Assembly: GCA_002329445.1 (NCBI GenBank)
Contig: DCTU01000070.1
Coordinates: 13,883 to 49,900, forward strand
DNA: 36,018 nt
Reading direction: 5' to 3'
DNA from: a bacterium UBP9_UBA1432
GTDB lineage: Bacteria; Vulcanimicrobiota; Xenobia; Xenobiales; Xenobiaceae
This document shows positions 8,336-16,977 of the stretch, one piece after another (the stretch's first letter is position 1; each line of letters opens with the position of its first letter). The notes under the pieces are model-generated. The model saw only the letters and a program-made list of their open reading frames with translations. It was not told the DNA's origin and ran no database searches. Both the position numbers and the translations under genes were made by a program.

Positions 8336-9321
8336 TCCGACCGTGCCACCCGGAATCCCCAGGCATAGGTGGAACCGTAGTCCGGGGCCTTGACGCTGAC
8401 CGGTGGCGTGAGGGTACAGCGCGCGGGCCTGTCGTCCCAGGAGCCGCCGCACAGCATCCTCCAGTACCAGCCTCCGAATCCGTGGGGGTCCTTGGAGGGG
8501 TCTCCGGCCTTCCCCTGGTCCGAGCACCACTCGGCGACGTTGCCGATCATGTCCAGGGCCCCGCAGGGGCTGGCTCCTTCCGGGAAGAGGCCGGTCGGGA
8601 GGGGGCCCCTTCCGGCCGAGAAGTCGGCTCGCCACGACTTCCGTTTCTGGTCGGCAAGTTTGAAGTTGTTGCTGCGGTTCGCGTCCCATTCCTGGCCCCA
8701 GGGATAGGTCCGTCCGTCGGTCCCACGGGCAGCGCGCTCCCACTCGCGAATGGTGGGGAGCCTCAGTCCGGCCCACTTGCAGTAGGCGGAGGCTGCCCGC
8801 CACGAGGCGTAGACGACGGGGAAGTCGTCGCCCGACTTCTTGGCGTAGGTCTCCCAGACGTTGACGAAGGGGGCGTATCCCGTTTCGCGGACGAAGCGGG
8901 CAAACTGGGCGTTGGTGACCTCGAACTTGCCGATATAATAGCCTTCCAGGTGGATCTTCCGGGTCTTTCGTCCGGTCCACCCGCGCGCGTCTGGGGCCTC
9001 GGCTGCGAGGTAGTCCCCGGCCGGGATGTGGATCAGCACGGAACCGTCGGCAGCGAGGTATTCCCGGTACCCCTGCGGGTTCATTCCCTGGTCGCGGAGC
9101 GAGGGCTTCAGCTTCCGGTCGGGGAAGGCACAGTCGTCAGGACCAGGGACCCGTGGTCGGAGGTCCCGGAAGCCGGAGGCCCTGGCCTGCCCGCGCGTCG
9201 CCGGCGGGTCCACCTGCGATTCCTGTCGGGTCAGCCAGAACAGGTTGAGCAGGCCCAGCAAGGCCAGAAGCCAGCATGTGGCGCGCACCATGCGCTGTCG
9301 ACGCCCCGCCCCACCAAGCAT
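8332..9321 (-). CDS. FGE-like exported/membrane-anchored protein 3
   Basis: About 329 residues from the ATG at 9321 (GGAG 11 bases upstream); an ATG at 9291 is an alternative start. A hydrophobic segment (WLLALLGLLNLFWL, near residues 17-30) acts as signal or anchor. The FGE-like fold is present (GSVLIHIPAGDYL, KFEVTNAQFARFV, YCKWAGLRLPTIREWERAARG, GNVAEWCS, WGFRVAR). After CGGSW only the second of the two FGE Cys positions is held (RPARC). This is the first gene of the overlapping FGE2-FGE3 pair and probably leads the operon 9321-5287. Specific function unknown. Confidence 0.82.
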   Translation of the reverse strand: MLGGAGRRQRMVRATCWLLALLGLLNLFWLTRQESQVDPPATRGQARASGFRDLRPRVPGPDDCAFPDRKLKPSLRDQGMNPQGYREYLAADGSVLIHIPAGDYLAAEAPDARGWTGRKTRKIHLEGYYIGKFEVTNAQFARFVRETGYAPFVNVWETYAKKSGDDFPVVYASWRAASAYCKWAGLRLPTIREWERAARGTDGRTYPWGQEWDANRSNNFKLADQKRKSWRADFSAGRGPLPTGLFPEGASPCGALDMIGNVAEWCSDQGKAGDPSKDPHGFGGWYWRMLCGGSWDDRPARCTLTPPVSVKAPDYGSTYAWGFRVARSE

Positions 9322-9402
9322 CGTTGGCCGCAGCTCCTTTGGAACTGGATTTGCGTCGATTATGCCTGAGGACGTGTCTGCTTGGCAAGGCTCGTCTTGC
9401 AT

Positions 9403-9445
9403 CCTGAATCCGCGGCCGAATGCCACGGCAGGTGGCGGATTCAGG
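9403..9445. repeat. Palindromic intergenic repeat, copy A
   Basis: Outer arms CCTGAATCCGC (9403-9413) and GCGGATTCAGG (9435-9445) are perfect complements; an inner GCCAC-GGCAG-GTGGC hairpin lies inside. A 41-base core (9404-9444) is 39/41 identical to copy B at 19470-19510. It lies between two - strand genes and may terminate the methyltransferase-side or act as a REP-like element. Confidence 0.75.
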
Positions 9446-9518
9446 TGCATGCCCACGAAAAGGACGCGAACGCCTTCCGGGCTGGACCCTGGTCACCGCG
9501 AGCCGGACTGGATGGAGG

Positions 9519-10856
9519 CTACTCTTCGTGCGTCGGGCGGCGGAAGACGCTGAAGTAGTCCGTGTCGCGCGAGGTGACGCCCGGAGCCGGATTCTTGACC
9601 ACCTCCAGGCCGGCCTGCGAGACCTGCTGTTGAATGACGCGGGCATCGACGTTGCCGTCCCCGACCACCAGCAGGCCGCCGGGTCTGAGCGCGGTCCGGA
9701 CGGTGCGCAGCCAGGGCAGCAGGAATTCCCGGAAGTTCTTTTCTTCGGTGGGGTTGGAGATCGGGAGCATGGCATGGTAGGTCTCGATGACCGTGATCAG
9801 TTCCACCGATGCTGGCGGCAGGCTCAGTCGGCTCTTGGGCGTCAGGACGGTCTCGATATTCAGGGTTGGCCTCTCCGCGGCGGCAAAGGCCACGAAATCC
9901 AACACGCTCCGGTTGATGTCGACGGCGTACACCTTCCCGCGGGGGCCGACCTTCTCGGCCATGGGGAAGGTGAAGAGCCCCGGGCCGCAGCCGACGTCCG
10001 CGATGGTCTGTCCCTCATGCATTCCGGACACGGCGACCAGGTCGTCCCATCTCCAGGACAACCGCTCGGTCTCGGTAAATCCGTCCAGGATCATCATGTA
10101 GACCTTGTAGGACTGCTCGGCATCCCCCCTGTCGGGTCCCGGCGGGTGGTTCCTGCACCGGATTTCGCCGTTCTGCATGAGGTAATAGCTGTTGGCCTGG
10201 CTGGCCGGACAGTGGATGAGGCCCAGCGGAGATTCGGTTTGCAGGTCCTCGATTCGGGTCGGAAGGCGGCCAGAGTGGGCCGCCTCGTAGGAACGCAGCG
10301 CTCTTGCAAGCTGGTCGAGGCCGGCCTGGCACTCCATCCGCATCTGGTAGCGGATGGCGCCTTCGGGAACCCCCTGAGAGAAGAGAAAGCGGTAGTGGGG
10401 GGCGGCGAAGACTCCTTCGGCGATGAGCTTGTCGCGCTGGGAGGTGTCGCCCAGTTGCTCGCGGCACCAGGCATCGAACGGAAGGCTCGAGCGGACATAG
10501 AGGTTGTCGGAGAGTTTCTGCAGGCTGCGGAGCCTCTCGGCCGCCTGCAGCAGGTCTTCCTTCTTCTTGGACTGTTGGAAGTCGATCAGGGTGCGGACGG
10601 CGGAGTAGTAGGCGTCCCGGGATCGGATCAGCTCTTCGATCGGAACATCCCCGAACCGCCCGCCCTTGAACAGGGGACCGGTGGTTTCGGGAGGGGCCAG
10701 CCGCCTCACCTCGGGAAGGTCGCTGGCCGGGTGATCCCCCGCGGTGGGCTGGTGGGCCGGAGAGGCCTGCCGTGACCAGCGACCGACGAGTTGAACCCCC
10801 AGCAGGAGGGCCATCAGCAGGGTGACCAGGAGGATTCGTTGTTGGGTTGGTTTCAT
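9519..10856 (-). CDS. Membrane-anchored class I SAM-dependent methyltransferase with pseudopilin-like insert
   Basis: 445 residues from the ATG at 10856 (GGAAGAG nine bases upstream). One membrane segment covers about residues 8-24. Residues 170-240 resemble the C-terminal part of type II secretion pseudopilins and minor pilins: LARALRSYEAAHSGRLPTRIEDL, then a CPAS...SYYLMQNGEIRCRNHP stretch. Residues 270-440 are a Rossmann methyltransferase: ADVGCGPGLF (287-296), acidic AVDIN at 311-315, and RPGGLLVVGD near 391-400. A membrane-tethered methyltransferase joined to a pilin-like module is unusual. The substrate might be a protein or envelope lipid. It is divergent from FGE-like gene 4, with 237 bases between. 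Confidence 0.8.
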   Translation of the reverse strand: MKPTQQRILLVTLLMALLLGVQLVGRWSRQASPAHQPTAGDHPASDLPEVRRLAPPETTGPLFKGGRFGDVPIEELIRSRDAYYSAVRTLIDFQQSKKKEDLLQAAERLRSLQKLSDNLYVRSSLPFDAWCREQLGDTSQRDKLIAEGVFAAPHYRFLFSQGVPEGAIRYQMRMECQAGLDQLARALRSYEAAHSGRLPTRIEDLQTESPLGLIHCPASQANSYYLMQNGEIRCRNHPPGPDRGDAEQSYKVYMMILDGFTETERLSWRWDDLVAVSGMHEGQTIADVGCGPGLFTFPMAEKVGPRGKVYAVDINRSVLDFVAFAAAERPTLNIETVLTPKSRLSLPPASVELITVIETYHAMLPISNPTEEKNFREFLLPWLRTVRTALRPGGLLVVGDGNVDARVIQQQVSQAGLEVVKNPAPGVTSRDTDYFSVFRRPTHEE

Positions 10857-11093
10857 CGCGAGAGACTCTTCCAGGGGGCGGATTCCAAGATTCCCCGGGG
10901 CCGCCCCGGCCTGGTCCCAATTCTGCGGGAGGACCGGCGTCCCGGGACGCACGTGGAGGGACAGGGTGCGGCGCAGGGATTCGGAGGAGTCACGAGGGGG
11001 TCCTCCTGGGTGTGATCCCGGGTCCCAGAGACCAGGAGGTCGCGACAGGGCTTGAGCCCCCGACCGCGTATTGCCGGATCAGGAGTCTTCTCG

Positions 11094-11993
11094 ATGAAAA
11101 ACAAGGTCCGTTCCGTGGGGTTGGTTCTGGCAGTCGCCGCACTTCTGGCCTTGGCGGCATGGAGCCTGGCTCGTCAGCAAGGCCACAGGGGTGCCGCATC
11201 GGTTGATCTCCGCTATCTGCGGACGAACGCCTGCGGGTTCCGGGAGTACCTCAACCCCAAGGATGGTTCGGAGATGGTCCTGATCCCGGCAGGTCGCTTC
11301 CTGATGGGGAGCGAGACCCTGGATGAGACCCGTCCCCAGCAGCAGGTCGACCTGGACGCCTTCTGTCTGGGGAAGCACGAGGTGACCAACGCCCAGTTCC
11401 AGAGGTTCCTGGAGCAGACCGGGCACCAGCTCCTGGCCAGCCGCTGGGACCTGCACTACGAGCAGGGCCTGGAGGACCATCCCGTCGTCTACGTGAGCTG
11501 GTTCGACGCCGCAGCCTATTGTGCGTGGGCCGGGGGGCGTTTGCCGACGGAGGCCGAGTGGGAGAAGGCGGCCCGGGGACCGACCGGTCTGCCGTATCCC
11601 TGGGGCCAGGACTGGGACAAGAATCGCTGCAACAACCTGGACATGGAGGACCCGAACCTGGTCGAGAAGATGGCCGAAATGGACGTCGGGCGGGGCACGA
11701 CGCCCGTCGGATCCTTTCCGTCGGGAGCAAGCCCCTACGGGGTGCTGGATCTGTTGGGCAACGCCATGGAGTGGTGCTCTTCCATCTACCAGGACTACCC
11801 CTACCGAGCCCAGGACGGGCGCGAGGCGCCGGATCCCAAAGCCTTGCGGGTCCTGCGGGGAGGTTGTTGGTACCATCAGGAAGACACCATGAATGGTTTC
11901 TATCGGGACAAGTCCACGCCAGAATACTGGTATTTCTACAATTACGTCGGATTCCGGGTGGCCATGCCGGCGCCGGAGGAAACCACGCCCTGA
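11094..11993 (+). CDS. FGE-like exported protein 4
   Basis: 299 residues from the ATG at 11094 (AGGAG nine bases upstream). Residues 8-27 are a signal or anchor. The FGE-like fold is clear: MVLIPAGRFLMGSETLDETRPQQQVDLDAF, KHEVTNAQFQRFL, YCAWAGGRLPTEAEWEKAARG, GNAMEWCS, VGFRVAM. After RVLRGGCW neither FGE catalytic Cys position is kept, although a Cys falls inside the turn itself. It shares the N-terminal NACGFREYLNPKDGS region with paralog 3 (GMNPQGYREYLAADGS), so these two are likely closest relatives. Divergently placed from the methyltransferase. Role unknown, most likely extracytoplasmic. Confidence 0.85.
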   Translation: MKNKVRSVGLVLAVAALLALAAWSLARQQGHRGAASVDLRYLRTNACGFREYLNPKDGSEMVLIPAGRFLMGSETLDETRPQQQVDLDAFCLGKHEVTNAQFQRFLEQTGHQLLASRWDLHYEQGLEDHPVVYVSWFDAAAYCAWAGGRLPTEAEWEKAARGPTGLPYPWGQDWDKNRCNNLDMEDPNLVEKMAEMDVGRGTTPVGSFPSGASPYGVLDLLGNAMEWCSSIYQDYPYRAQDGREAPDPKALRVLRGGCWYHQEDTMNGFYRDKSTPEYWYFYNYVGFRVAMPAPEETTP

Positions 11994-12161
11994 GGTGGGG
12001 ATCGGATCGGGGTTGAACCGGGCTGGAGGGCCTGCCCGGTCGATCCCGGGCCTGCGGACGCCTCCCGCTCGGTACGCCCGCCACCGGCGGTCCTGGGGGA
12101 AGGATGCCGCGCTCGTGCTGCGAAGCGTCCCGGCACACATGGCACCCGGCCGACTCCAAGG

Positions 12162-13193
12162 ATGACCGGCTCGGCGCGTCGCTCCGGACAAGACGGGGGC
12201 GCCGGGCTTCCTTGTGGGCCTCGGTCTGCCGGCCAGAGGACGGTCGACCTCGGTTCGAAGAGGTGGCTGGTGGCGATCCTCCTGGTGCTTCTGGGGGCGC
12301 AGGCGTTTTGGATGCTTCGAGGGCACGGCCTCCTCCCCGCAGACGGTGAGCCGCCAGGCACCTCCTCCGCCGGGAAGCCCAGGGAGGCTCGTGCCGGCCG
12401 GGCCTCCGACGACGCCCGTTCCTCCGCGCTTCTGCTCTTTCTGGGCAGGGACTACTGCCTGGTTCGCCGATCGGTCGGCTTCGCCTGGACGCTCGACAGG
12501 CTGCGCAGCAGCGCTCCACATCATCTGACCCCGGCTCAGCTCGAGGAGGTTCGGCCGCTGGTCCAGATGCTGGTGGAGGATGCCCGCGCCGAGCAGGACA
12601 GCATCCTGGGTCTGCGCGCGGTCCTGACCCCCGAGCAGGTCGGCTTCCTCAACAACCCCGCAGGGGTCCATCCCAGCGACCTGTTCGGGGCCAGCGGACC
12701 CGACGTCCTGCCCAGCGAGAGCTTCAAGAGGTTGCTGAAGGCTCTGCAGGCGCGGGCAGCCGAAGCGGACCCTTCCGGTCGGCGTCCGGGCCAGGAAGCT
12801 CCGGCGCGGAGCCCGGCCGGCCTGGCCCGGGTGGCTCCGTTGCCGGGCGATGCGGCGGGGGTCTGCGTTCCGTCCGCGCCTGGGGGGAACTCCGCGCCGG
12901 CCCTGGTGTCTCGCTGGTCGGACTTCCTGGATCGCCCCCCGCAGTTGGCCGGCTGGTTGATGGTGATGGACGGCAGGAAGGGCCTGGCCTTCAGCGCCGA
13001 CCAGGCTCGTCAGATGCTTCCCCTGGTGCAGCGCTTGATCGCAGCGGTGGAGCGCTACGACGCGACGACCGTCCGGTTTGCGGCGGCTCTGACCGCAGAG
13101 CAGTTGGCCTATCTTCGTTCCGAATTCCTCAAGCGGGGCATCCCGGACTTCGTCGTGGTCCGCCTGCTGCCGGAGCTTCTGCCCCCGCGCTGA
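12162..13193 (+). CDS. Single-pass membrane protein with duplicated LTxxQ-like helical motif
   Basis: 343 residues if the ATG at 12162 is used; its ribosome site is weak, and a GTG at 12270 with GAGG six bases upstream is an alternative. One membrane segment lies at about 36-52. The region after it contains two copies of a roughly 42-residue unit (about 122-163 and 276-318) sharing L/F-(T/S)-x-x-Q, PLVQ-(M/R)-L, an acidic-aromatic helix and (V/A)-L-T-x-E-Q-x-(G/A)-(F/Y)-L. The LTxxQ pattern recalls Spy/CpxP periplasmic proteins, but similarity is slight. The linker between the units is Pro/Ala-rich. No family assigned; it may follow FGE-like gene 4 in a transcript. Confidence 0.65.
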   Translation: MTGSARRSGQDGGAGLPCGPRSAGQRTVDLGSKRWLVAILLVLLGAQAFWMLRGHGLLPADGEPPGTSSAGKPREARAGRASDDARSSALLLFLGRDYCLVRRSVGFAWTLDRLRSSAPHHLTPAQLEEVRPLVQMLVEDARAEQDSILGLRAVLTPEQVGFLNNPAGVHPSDLFGASGPDVLPSESFKRLLKALQARAAEADPSGRRPGQEAPARSPAGLARVAPLPGDAAGVCVPSAPGGNSAPALVSRWSDFLDRPPQLAGWLMVMDGRKGLAFSADQARQMLPLVQRLIAAVERYDATTVRFAAALTAEQLAYLRSEFLKRGIPDFVVVRLLPELLPPR

Positions 13194-13200
13194 CCGGGCA

Positions 13201-13235
13201 AGGAGCCGAGCCCGGACCGCGGGCTGGGGGCTCCT
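13201..13235. terminator. Bidirectional terminator between convergent genes
   Basis: Nested stems AGGAGCC/GGCTCCT (outer, 7 bp) and AGCCCG/CGGGCT (inner, 6 bp) with a GACCG loop lie just after the stop at 13193 and before the Crp/Fnr stop at 13239. A CTCTCTC tract follows on the + strand. Confidence 0.6.
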
Positions 13236-13238
13236 CTC

Positions 13239-13967
13239 TCAGGGAAGGATGGTGAGCCCCGAGGTCTGGGGCAGGTCGGTTCCCTCAGAGAACTCCAACA
13301 GCCGGTCCACTGCGCGGATCACGAGGTGCCGGCGCGTTGGATCCTCATCCAGGATGCCTTGTTGACGCATCTTCTTCAGCACGCGGGATACGGTCGCGCG
13401 CGTGCTGCCGACCATCCTGGCCAGTTCCTGGTGGGAGAGCTCGCGGGGGAGGGCCCGCGCCGGGTTGCCCGGGGCACAGTCCTCAGACAGGGCCAACAGC
13501 TTCTGGGCCACCCTGGTGTAGACGCGCTGGGTTGCGCTGGTCGCCTGTTCCTGGAGGGACCGGGTCAGGCGCCGCAGCAACTGCGACAACAGGTGGTGGT
13601 ACACGCAGGCGTGCTCTGCCAACAGCGTGCTCAGGACCCTCGTCGGGATCGCCAGCACACGCGAAGGCCGGACCGCCACGGCGTTGCTGATGCGCGGGAT
13701 GGCCCCGGCCAGTCCGGCGACTCCGCAGGCATCGCCTGGACCCAGCATGTCCAGGGTCATCTCGGCTCCTTCGGCCGTCAGGACGCTGATGCGGATCTGC
13801 CCCGACACGACGATGAAGGCCGGGTCGCTGACTTCCCCCTGCCGGAAAAGGAAGGCCCGCCGGGGAACATCGCGCACCTGCATGCGCCCCAGGAAGGGCT
13901 GCAGATGCTCGGGTTCCACCTCCCGGAGGAAGGACAGCCGGCAGCAGTCGGCCGGGTTTGCAGACAT
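13239..13967 (-). CDS. Crp/Fnr-family transcriptional regulator
   Basis: 242 residues from the ATG at 13967; no strong ribosome site precedes it, so the start is uncertain. Residues 20-130 are a cyclic-nucleotide-binding-type beta-roll (RQGEVSDPAFIVVSGQIRI), then a long dimer helix, then a winged helix-turn-helix at 176-206 with recognition helix STRATVSRVLKK. The phosphate-binding Glu and Arg-Ser of Crp are absent, so cAMP is unlikely; Cys8-Cys9, Cys81, Cys121 and Cys164 do not follow the Fnr iron-sulfur pattern. It may sense a gas, redox state or another ligand. It is divergent from the SLH-porin, with the palindrome at 14043-14058 between them, and probably binds there. Confidence 0.88.
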   Translation of the reverse strand: MSANPADCCRLSFLREVEPEHLQPFLGRMQVRDVPRRAFLFRQGEVSDPAFIVVSGQIRISVLTAEGAEMTLDMLGPGDACGVAGLAGAIPRISNAVAVRPSRVLAIPTRVLSTLLAEHACVYHHLLSQLLRRLTRSLQEQATSATQRVYTRVAQKLLALSEDCAPGNPARALPRELSHQELARMVGSTRATVSRVLKKMRQQGILDEDPTRRHLVIRAVDRLLEFSEGTDLPQTSGLTILP

Positions 13968-14042
13968 CGGGGGAGGCTTTCGGTCTTCTGGTGGCTCTCC
14001 CTGTTTCCGGAGAAGGGATTCCCGATGCCAGGGGCTCCTCCC

Positions 14043-14058
14043 GGTGTCCGGCGACACC
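14043..14058 (+). promoter_or_regulatory. Crp/Fnr-type operator upstream of the SLH-porin gene
   Basis: Perfect inverted repeat GGTGTC-CGGC-GACACC centred at 14050.5, between the divergent Crp/Fnr gene and the porin. Its centre is 35.5 bases before the end of the TAGAAT at 14081-14086, again a class II activator position. It shares both arms and the following GAT with the site at 3992-4007. Confidence 0.7.
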
Positions 14059-14080
14059 GATTTCGGGGCCGGTTTCGACG

Positions 14081-14086
14081 TAGAAT
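14081..14086 (+). promoter_or_regulatory. -10 element TAGAAT
   Basis: Same hexamer as at 4029-4034 and at nearly the same distance from the palindrome (22 against 21 bases). Transcription should start near 14093, leaving about 120 bases of leader before the porin start. Confidence 0.6.
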
Positions 14087-14212
14087 CTCTTCGACCGTGC
14101 CGGTGCGAATCTTGGCGTGCCAGGACCACCGCGCGGGTTCATTGTCCGCGCGCCCTGCCACATGGCCCGAGCGAGCGGACCGACCCAAGATTGCTTGAAT
14201 CGGGAGCATCTC

Positions 14213-16846
14213 GTGCACCTCTGGCCCTCCATGACAAGCTGGAAGCACCGCCGGCCGGCGTGCGTCCGCCCGAACCATCCTGCATGTCCCCTGGGGGGGA
14301 CGGCCCTTGTGGCTCTCCTGCTCCTGCTGGCCGTCGCGTTCCCCGCTTGGGCGGCGCCGGTCCTGCCCGACGTCCCGGAGGCCCACTGGGCTCGAGACGC
14401 GGTGGCCTCGCTGGTGGCGAGGGGGCTGATCGAGGGATACCCGGACGGCACATGGAAGGGTGACCGGGCCGCCAGCCGCTGGGAAATGGCGCTCCTGCTG
14501 GCCCGCCTCCTGGCCAGGGCCGAGCAGGACCACGCCACCTTCGCAACGCTTCGGGACCGCGAGGAGATCCGGAAACTGGCGACCGCCCTGGGCGAGGAGT
14601 TGGAGGCCCTGGGCGTGCGCACGACCGCGCTGGAACAGTCCGCGGCCCGACTGGACCGGAGGGTCGCCGAACTGGAGCGCATCACCTTCTACGGATCGGT
14701 GGATGCCCGCTTCGTGGCCCAGACCTTCACCAACACCGGAGTGTCGGACAACGACAACGGGCGGGCGGGGGGCGGCCGGGCTGCCGGAGTGCCCTACGTG
14801 GACTACAACAGCGCGGTGGGCAGTGCGGTCGGCCCGCGGATGCGACCCCAGACCCACGGCGTGCTGCCGGTGGTCGATTATCAGCGAGGTCGGGCCCTGA
14901 CCAACGGAGCCGGCTTCACCAGCCGCGCCATCCTGGGCCTCCAGGTCAAGGTCTCCGCCGACCTGGACGCCGGGGCCGAGTTCGCGGCCTATACGTCTCA
15001 GGGGGACGCCAATGTCGACGGCTACTGGGGCGTCAACCCTCCCTTCCTGGCCGGGCCCAGCGGTGCCAACGCGGGCACGGGGGGAGCCCAACCCCTGAAC
15101 AACCAGCCCTACACGCGCCTGGTCCTGGACCACTTCTGGGTGCGCCACAACCCTTCCAAGACTCGGATCCATCTGGGCGCCGTCGAGAAGACCCGCCTGG
15201 ACCCGCTGGTCTTCCTGGGGCAGAGCAACCTGTGCGTCTACGGTCCACCGCGCCTTCCCGGGTACGGTTTCGACGTGACGGGCGAATCCGCTCTGAGCGC
15301 GGGCAGCGTCCTGGAGTGGGAAGCGCTGGGGACCCGGACCGGTTCAGGGAACGCCTACCAGGGCATGAACTACCTGCACCAGAACCTGGGTGCCACCCTG
15401 GGCTGGAGGTTCTCGGAGGGCCGGGGTCTGGTTCGAGCCAACTTCGTCCGCAACTTCGATGAGGCCCCTCCGGGCGGCCCGCTGGTCGTGGGCCTGGTGA
15501 CGGGCGCCAACGTCCGCTATGGCGCCTCCTCCGGATGGAACCCGCTGCAATGGGTGAACCCTCCGGGCCATTTCGCGGCCCAGCGCAGCGCCATCGAGCA
15601 GGGCAATCCTGCCGTGGCGGGCGGCGTCTTCATCCCCAACACCATCGACACCCGGCCGATCCCAGGCTGGAATCCCGCGGCCGACAACGCCCTGGGCATC
15701 ACCACCGGTGGAGGCAACTTCGGTCCGCAGGATCAGACCCTGGTGGGCTTGTCGGTGCGCCATGAGTGGAAGCTCGAGGGCCAGGACTCGCTACGCGTCA
15801 AAGGGGAGTGGGCTCTGAGCGACTACAAGTCCAGTCGCAACTCCAGCCACAGTGCCCAGGGCCAGGCCGTCCGGCTGGAGGTGGGCGGGAAGACGCTGCA
15901 GGGGAACCTGGATCTGTCCGCTTTCTACCTGAACGTGGATCCCGATTACGGGCCCATGTCCTTCAGCAGCAACCTGCTGGGGTTCCGTTCGCCGTCCACC
16001 TACGCCTTTGCGGGGCGCTTCCATCTGCACGACTTCAAGAACTATCCGCACAACCGGCAAGGATGCGGGATCAAGGGCACGTGGAGCTTCGATCAGGGCC
16101 GTGGGCGGGTGGGTCTCAACGCTTCCTGGCTGGAGCAGGCGCGCACATCCCTGTACGACGTTCGAGCGCTGCCCGGCTCGGTCGGAGTCGGCACTCCGAA
16201 CTACCCCGTGCTGGGCTTCTCGCCGGGCTTCATCGACTACGTCTTCTCGGGTTATGCCCACCCTTTGCAGTATGGGATCAACTCCGGCTCGTCTTTTGAC
16301 GACGCGCTGCGGCCCTTGGAGGACGTTCGTGGTCAGGAGAGAGGCTATGGGCTGGTGGTGTCCCACCGCTGGGAAGATCCCAAGGTGGGAGCCGAACTCC
16401 GCTACAACCGCACGGATCTGGTTCGGCCCTCGACTCTGGCAGCCGACTTCGGCGGCAGCCAGAACCAGGTCGATCTGGGGATCGATGCCTGGCATCTGGA
16501 AGCCAACTGGGATCTGACCGATCACTGGACGTTGCTGGGAGGCCTCGACCGCATCGCCGTCAGGGGACACCACGACCCGGCAGGCCTCTACAACAGCTAC
16601 GCCGTGGCCCACAACAGCGTCGGCTTCGTCAACGTCGACTCGACGCAGACGGTGCCGTACCTTGGGGCCCAGTTCCGTCTGGCCAAGGACAGCCTGTGCG
16701 AGCTGGTCGTCAGTCACTACGACACCCGGGATGGCGTTCCGGCCTCGGTCACCGCGGGTCAGGGAGCCGACTCCCGCGGGGCCACGGCCCACGCCTTCAA
16801 CTGGGGCGGTTGGCAGATCCAGACCCACTTCCAGACGAAATTCTGA
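14213..16846 (+). CDS. SLH-domain outer-membrane porin
   Basis: 877 residues from the GTG at 14213 (GGGAG six bases upstream); an ATG at 14231 is also possible. A basic leader precedes the signal core (residues 30-46) with a cleavage site near AWA-AP. One SLH domain follows (about 50-100: DVPEAHWARDAVASLVARGLIEGYPDG), then a coiled coil (115-157) and a long beta-rich region beginning ITFYGSVDARFV and ending in HFQTKF with terminal Phe, the usual signal for outer-membrane barrel assembly. This layout is that of SLH-porins such as cyanobacterial Som and Deinococcus SlpA-type proteins, which link outer membrane to cell wall while allowing small-solute passage. A Crp/Fnr-like site precedes it. 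Confidence 0.88.
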   Translation: MHLWPSMTSWKHRRPACVRPNHPACPLGGTALVALLLLLAVAFPAWAAPVLPDVPEAHWARDAVASLVARGLIEGYPDGTWKGDRAASRWEMALLLARLLARAEQDHATFATLRDREEIRKLATALGEELEALGVRTTALEQSAARLDRRVAELERITFYGSVDARFVAQTFTNTGVSDNDNGRAGGGRAAGVPYVDYNSAVGSAVGPRMRPQTHGVLPVVDYQRGRALTNGAGFTSRAILGLQVKVSADLDAGAEFAAYTSQGDANVDGYWGVNPPFLAGPSGANAGTGGAQPLNNQPYTRLVLDHFWVRHNPSKTRIHLGAVEKTRLDPLVFLGQSNLCVYGPPRLPGYGFDVTGESALSAGSVLEWEALGTRTGSGNAYQGMNYLHQNLGATLGWRFSEGRGLVRANFVRNFDEAPPGGPLVVGLVTGANVRYGASSGWNPLQWVNPPGHFAAQRSAIEQGNPAVAGGVFIPNTIDTRPIPGWNPAADNALGITTGGGNFGPQDQTLVGLSVRHEWKLEGQDSLRVKGEWALSDYKSSRNSSHSAQGQAVRLEVGGKTLQGNLDLSAFYLNVDPDYGPMSFSSNLLGFRSPSTYAFAGRFHLHDFKNYPHNRQGCGIKGTWSFDQGRGRVGLNASWLEQARTSLYDVRALPGSVGVGTPNYPVLGFSPGFIDYVFSGYAHPLQYGINSGSSFDDALRPLEDVRGQERGYGLVVSHRWEDPKVGAELRYNRTDLVRPSTLAADFGGSQNQVDLGIDAWHLEANWDLTDHWTLLGGLDRIAVRGHHDPAGLYNSYAVAHNSVGFVNVDSTQTVPYLGAQFRLAKDSLCELVVSHYDTRDGVPASVTAGQGADSRGATAHAFNWGGWQIQTHFQTKF

Positions 16847-16969
16847 GATCTGGTCTGGGCCCGGGCCTCCGGAGGGGCACGTCGGATCCCGGAAGATTCC
16901 CGGCAGGAGGGGAAAAGACCCGACGGTTCCGGGCTGGGGGTGGATGAATCCAGCCCGAATTGTGCTATA

Positions 16970-16977
16970 CAAGATCC
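16970..16977 (+). promoter_or_regulatory. Possible extended -10 before the HemN/HemW-like gene
   Basis: A TG-C-TATACA stretch near this position in a locally AT-richer patch resembles an extended -10. It lies about 140 bases upstream of the ATG at 17115. No convincing -35 box was seen. Confidence 0.35.

Noticed and set aside
13239..13967. Oxygen-sensing Fnr with a 4Fe-4S cluster
   Set aside because: The cysteines (8, 9, 81, 121, 164) do not follow the Fnr spacing.
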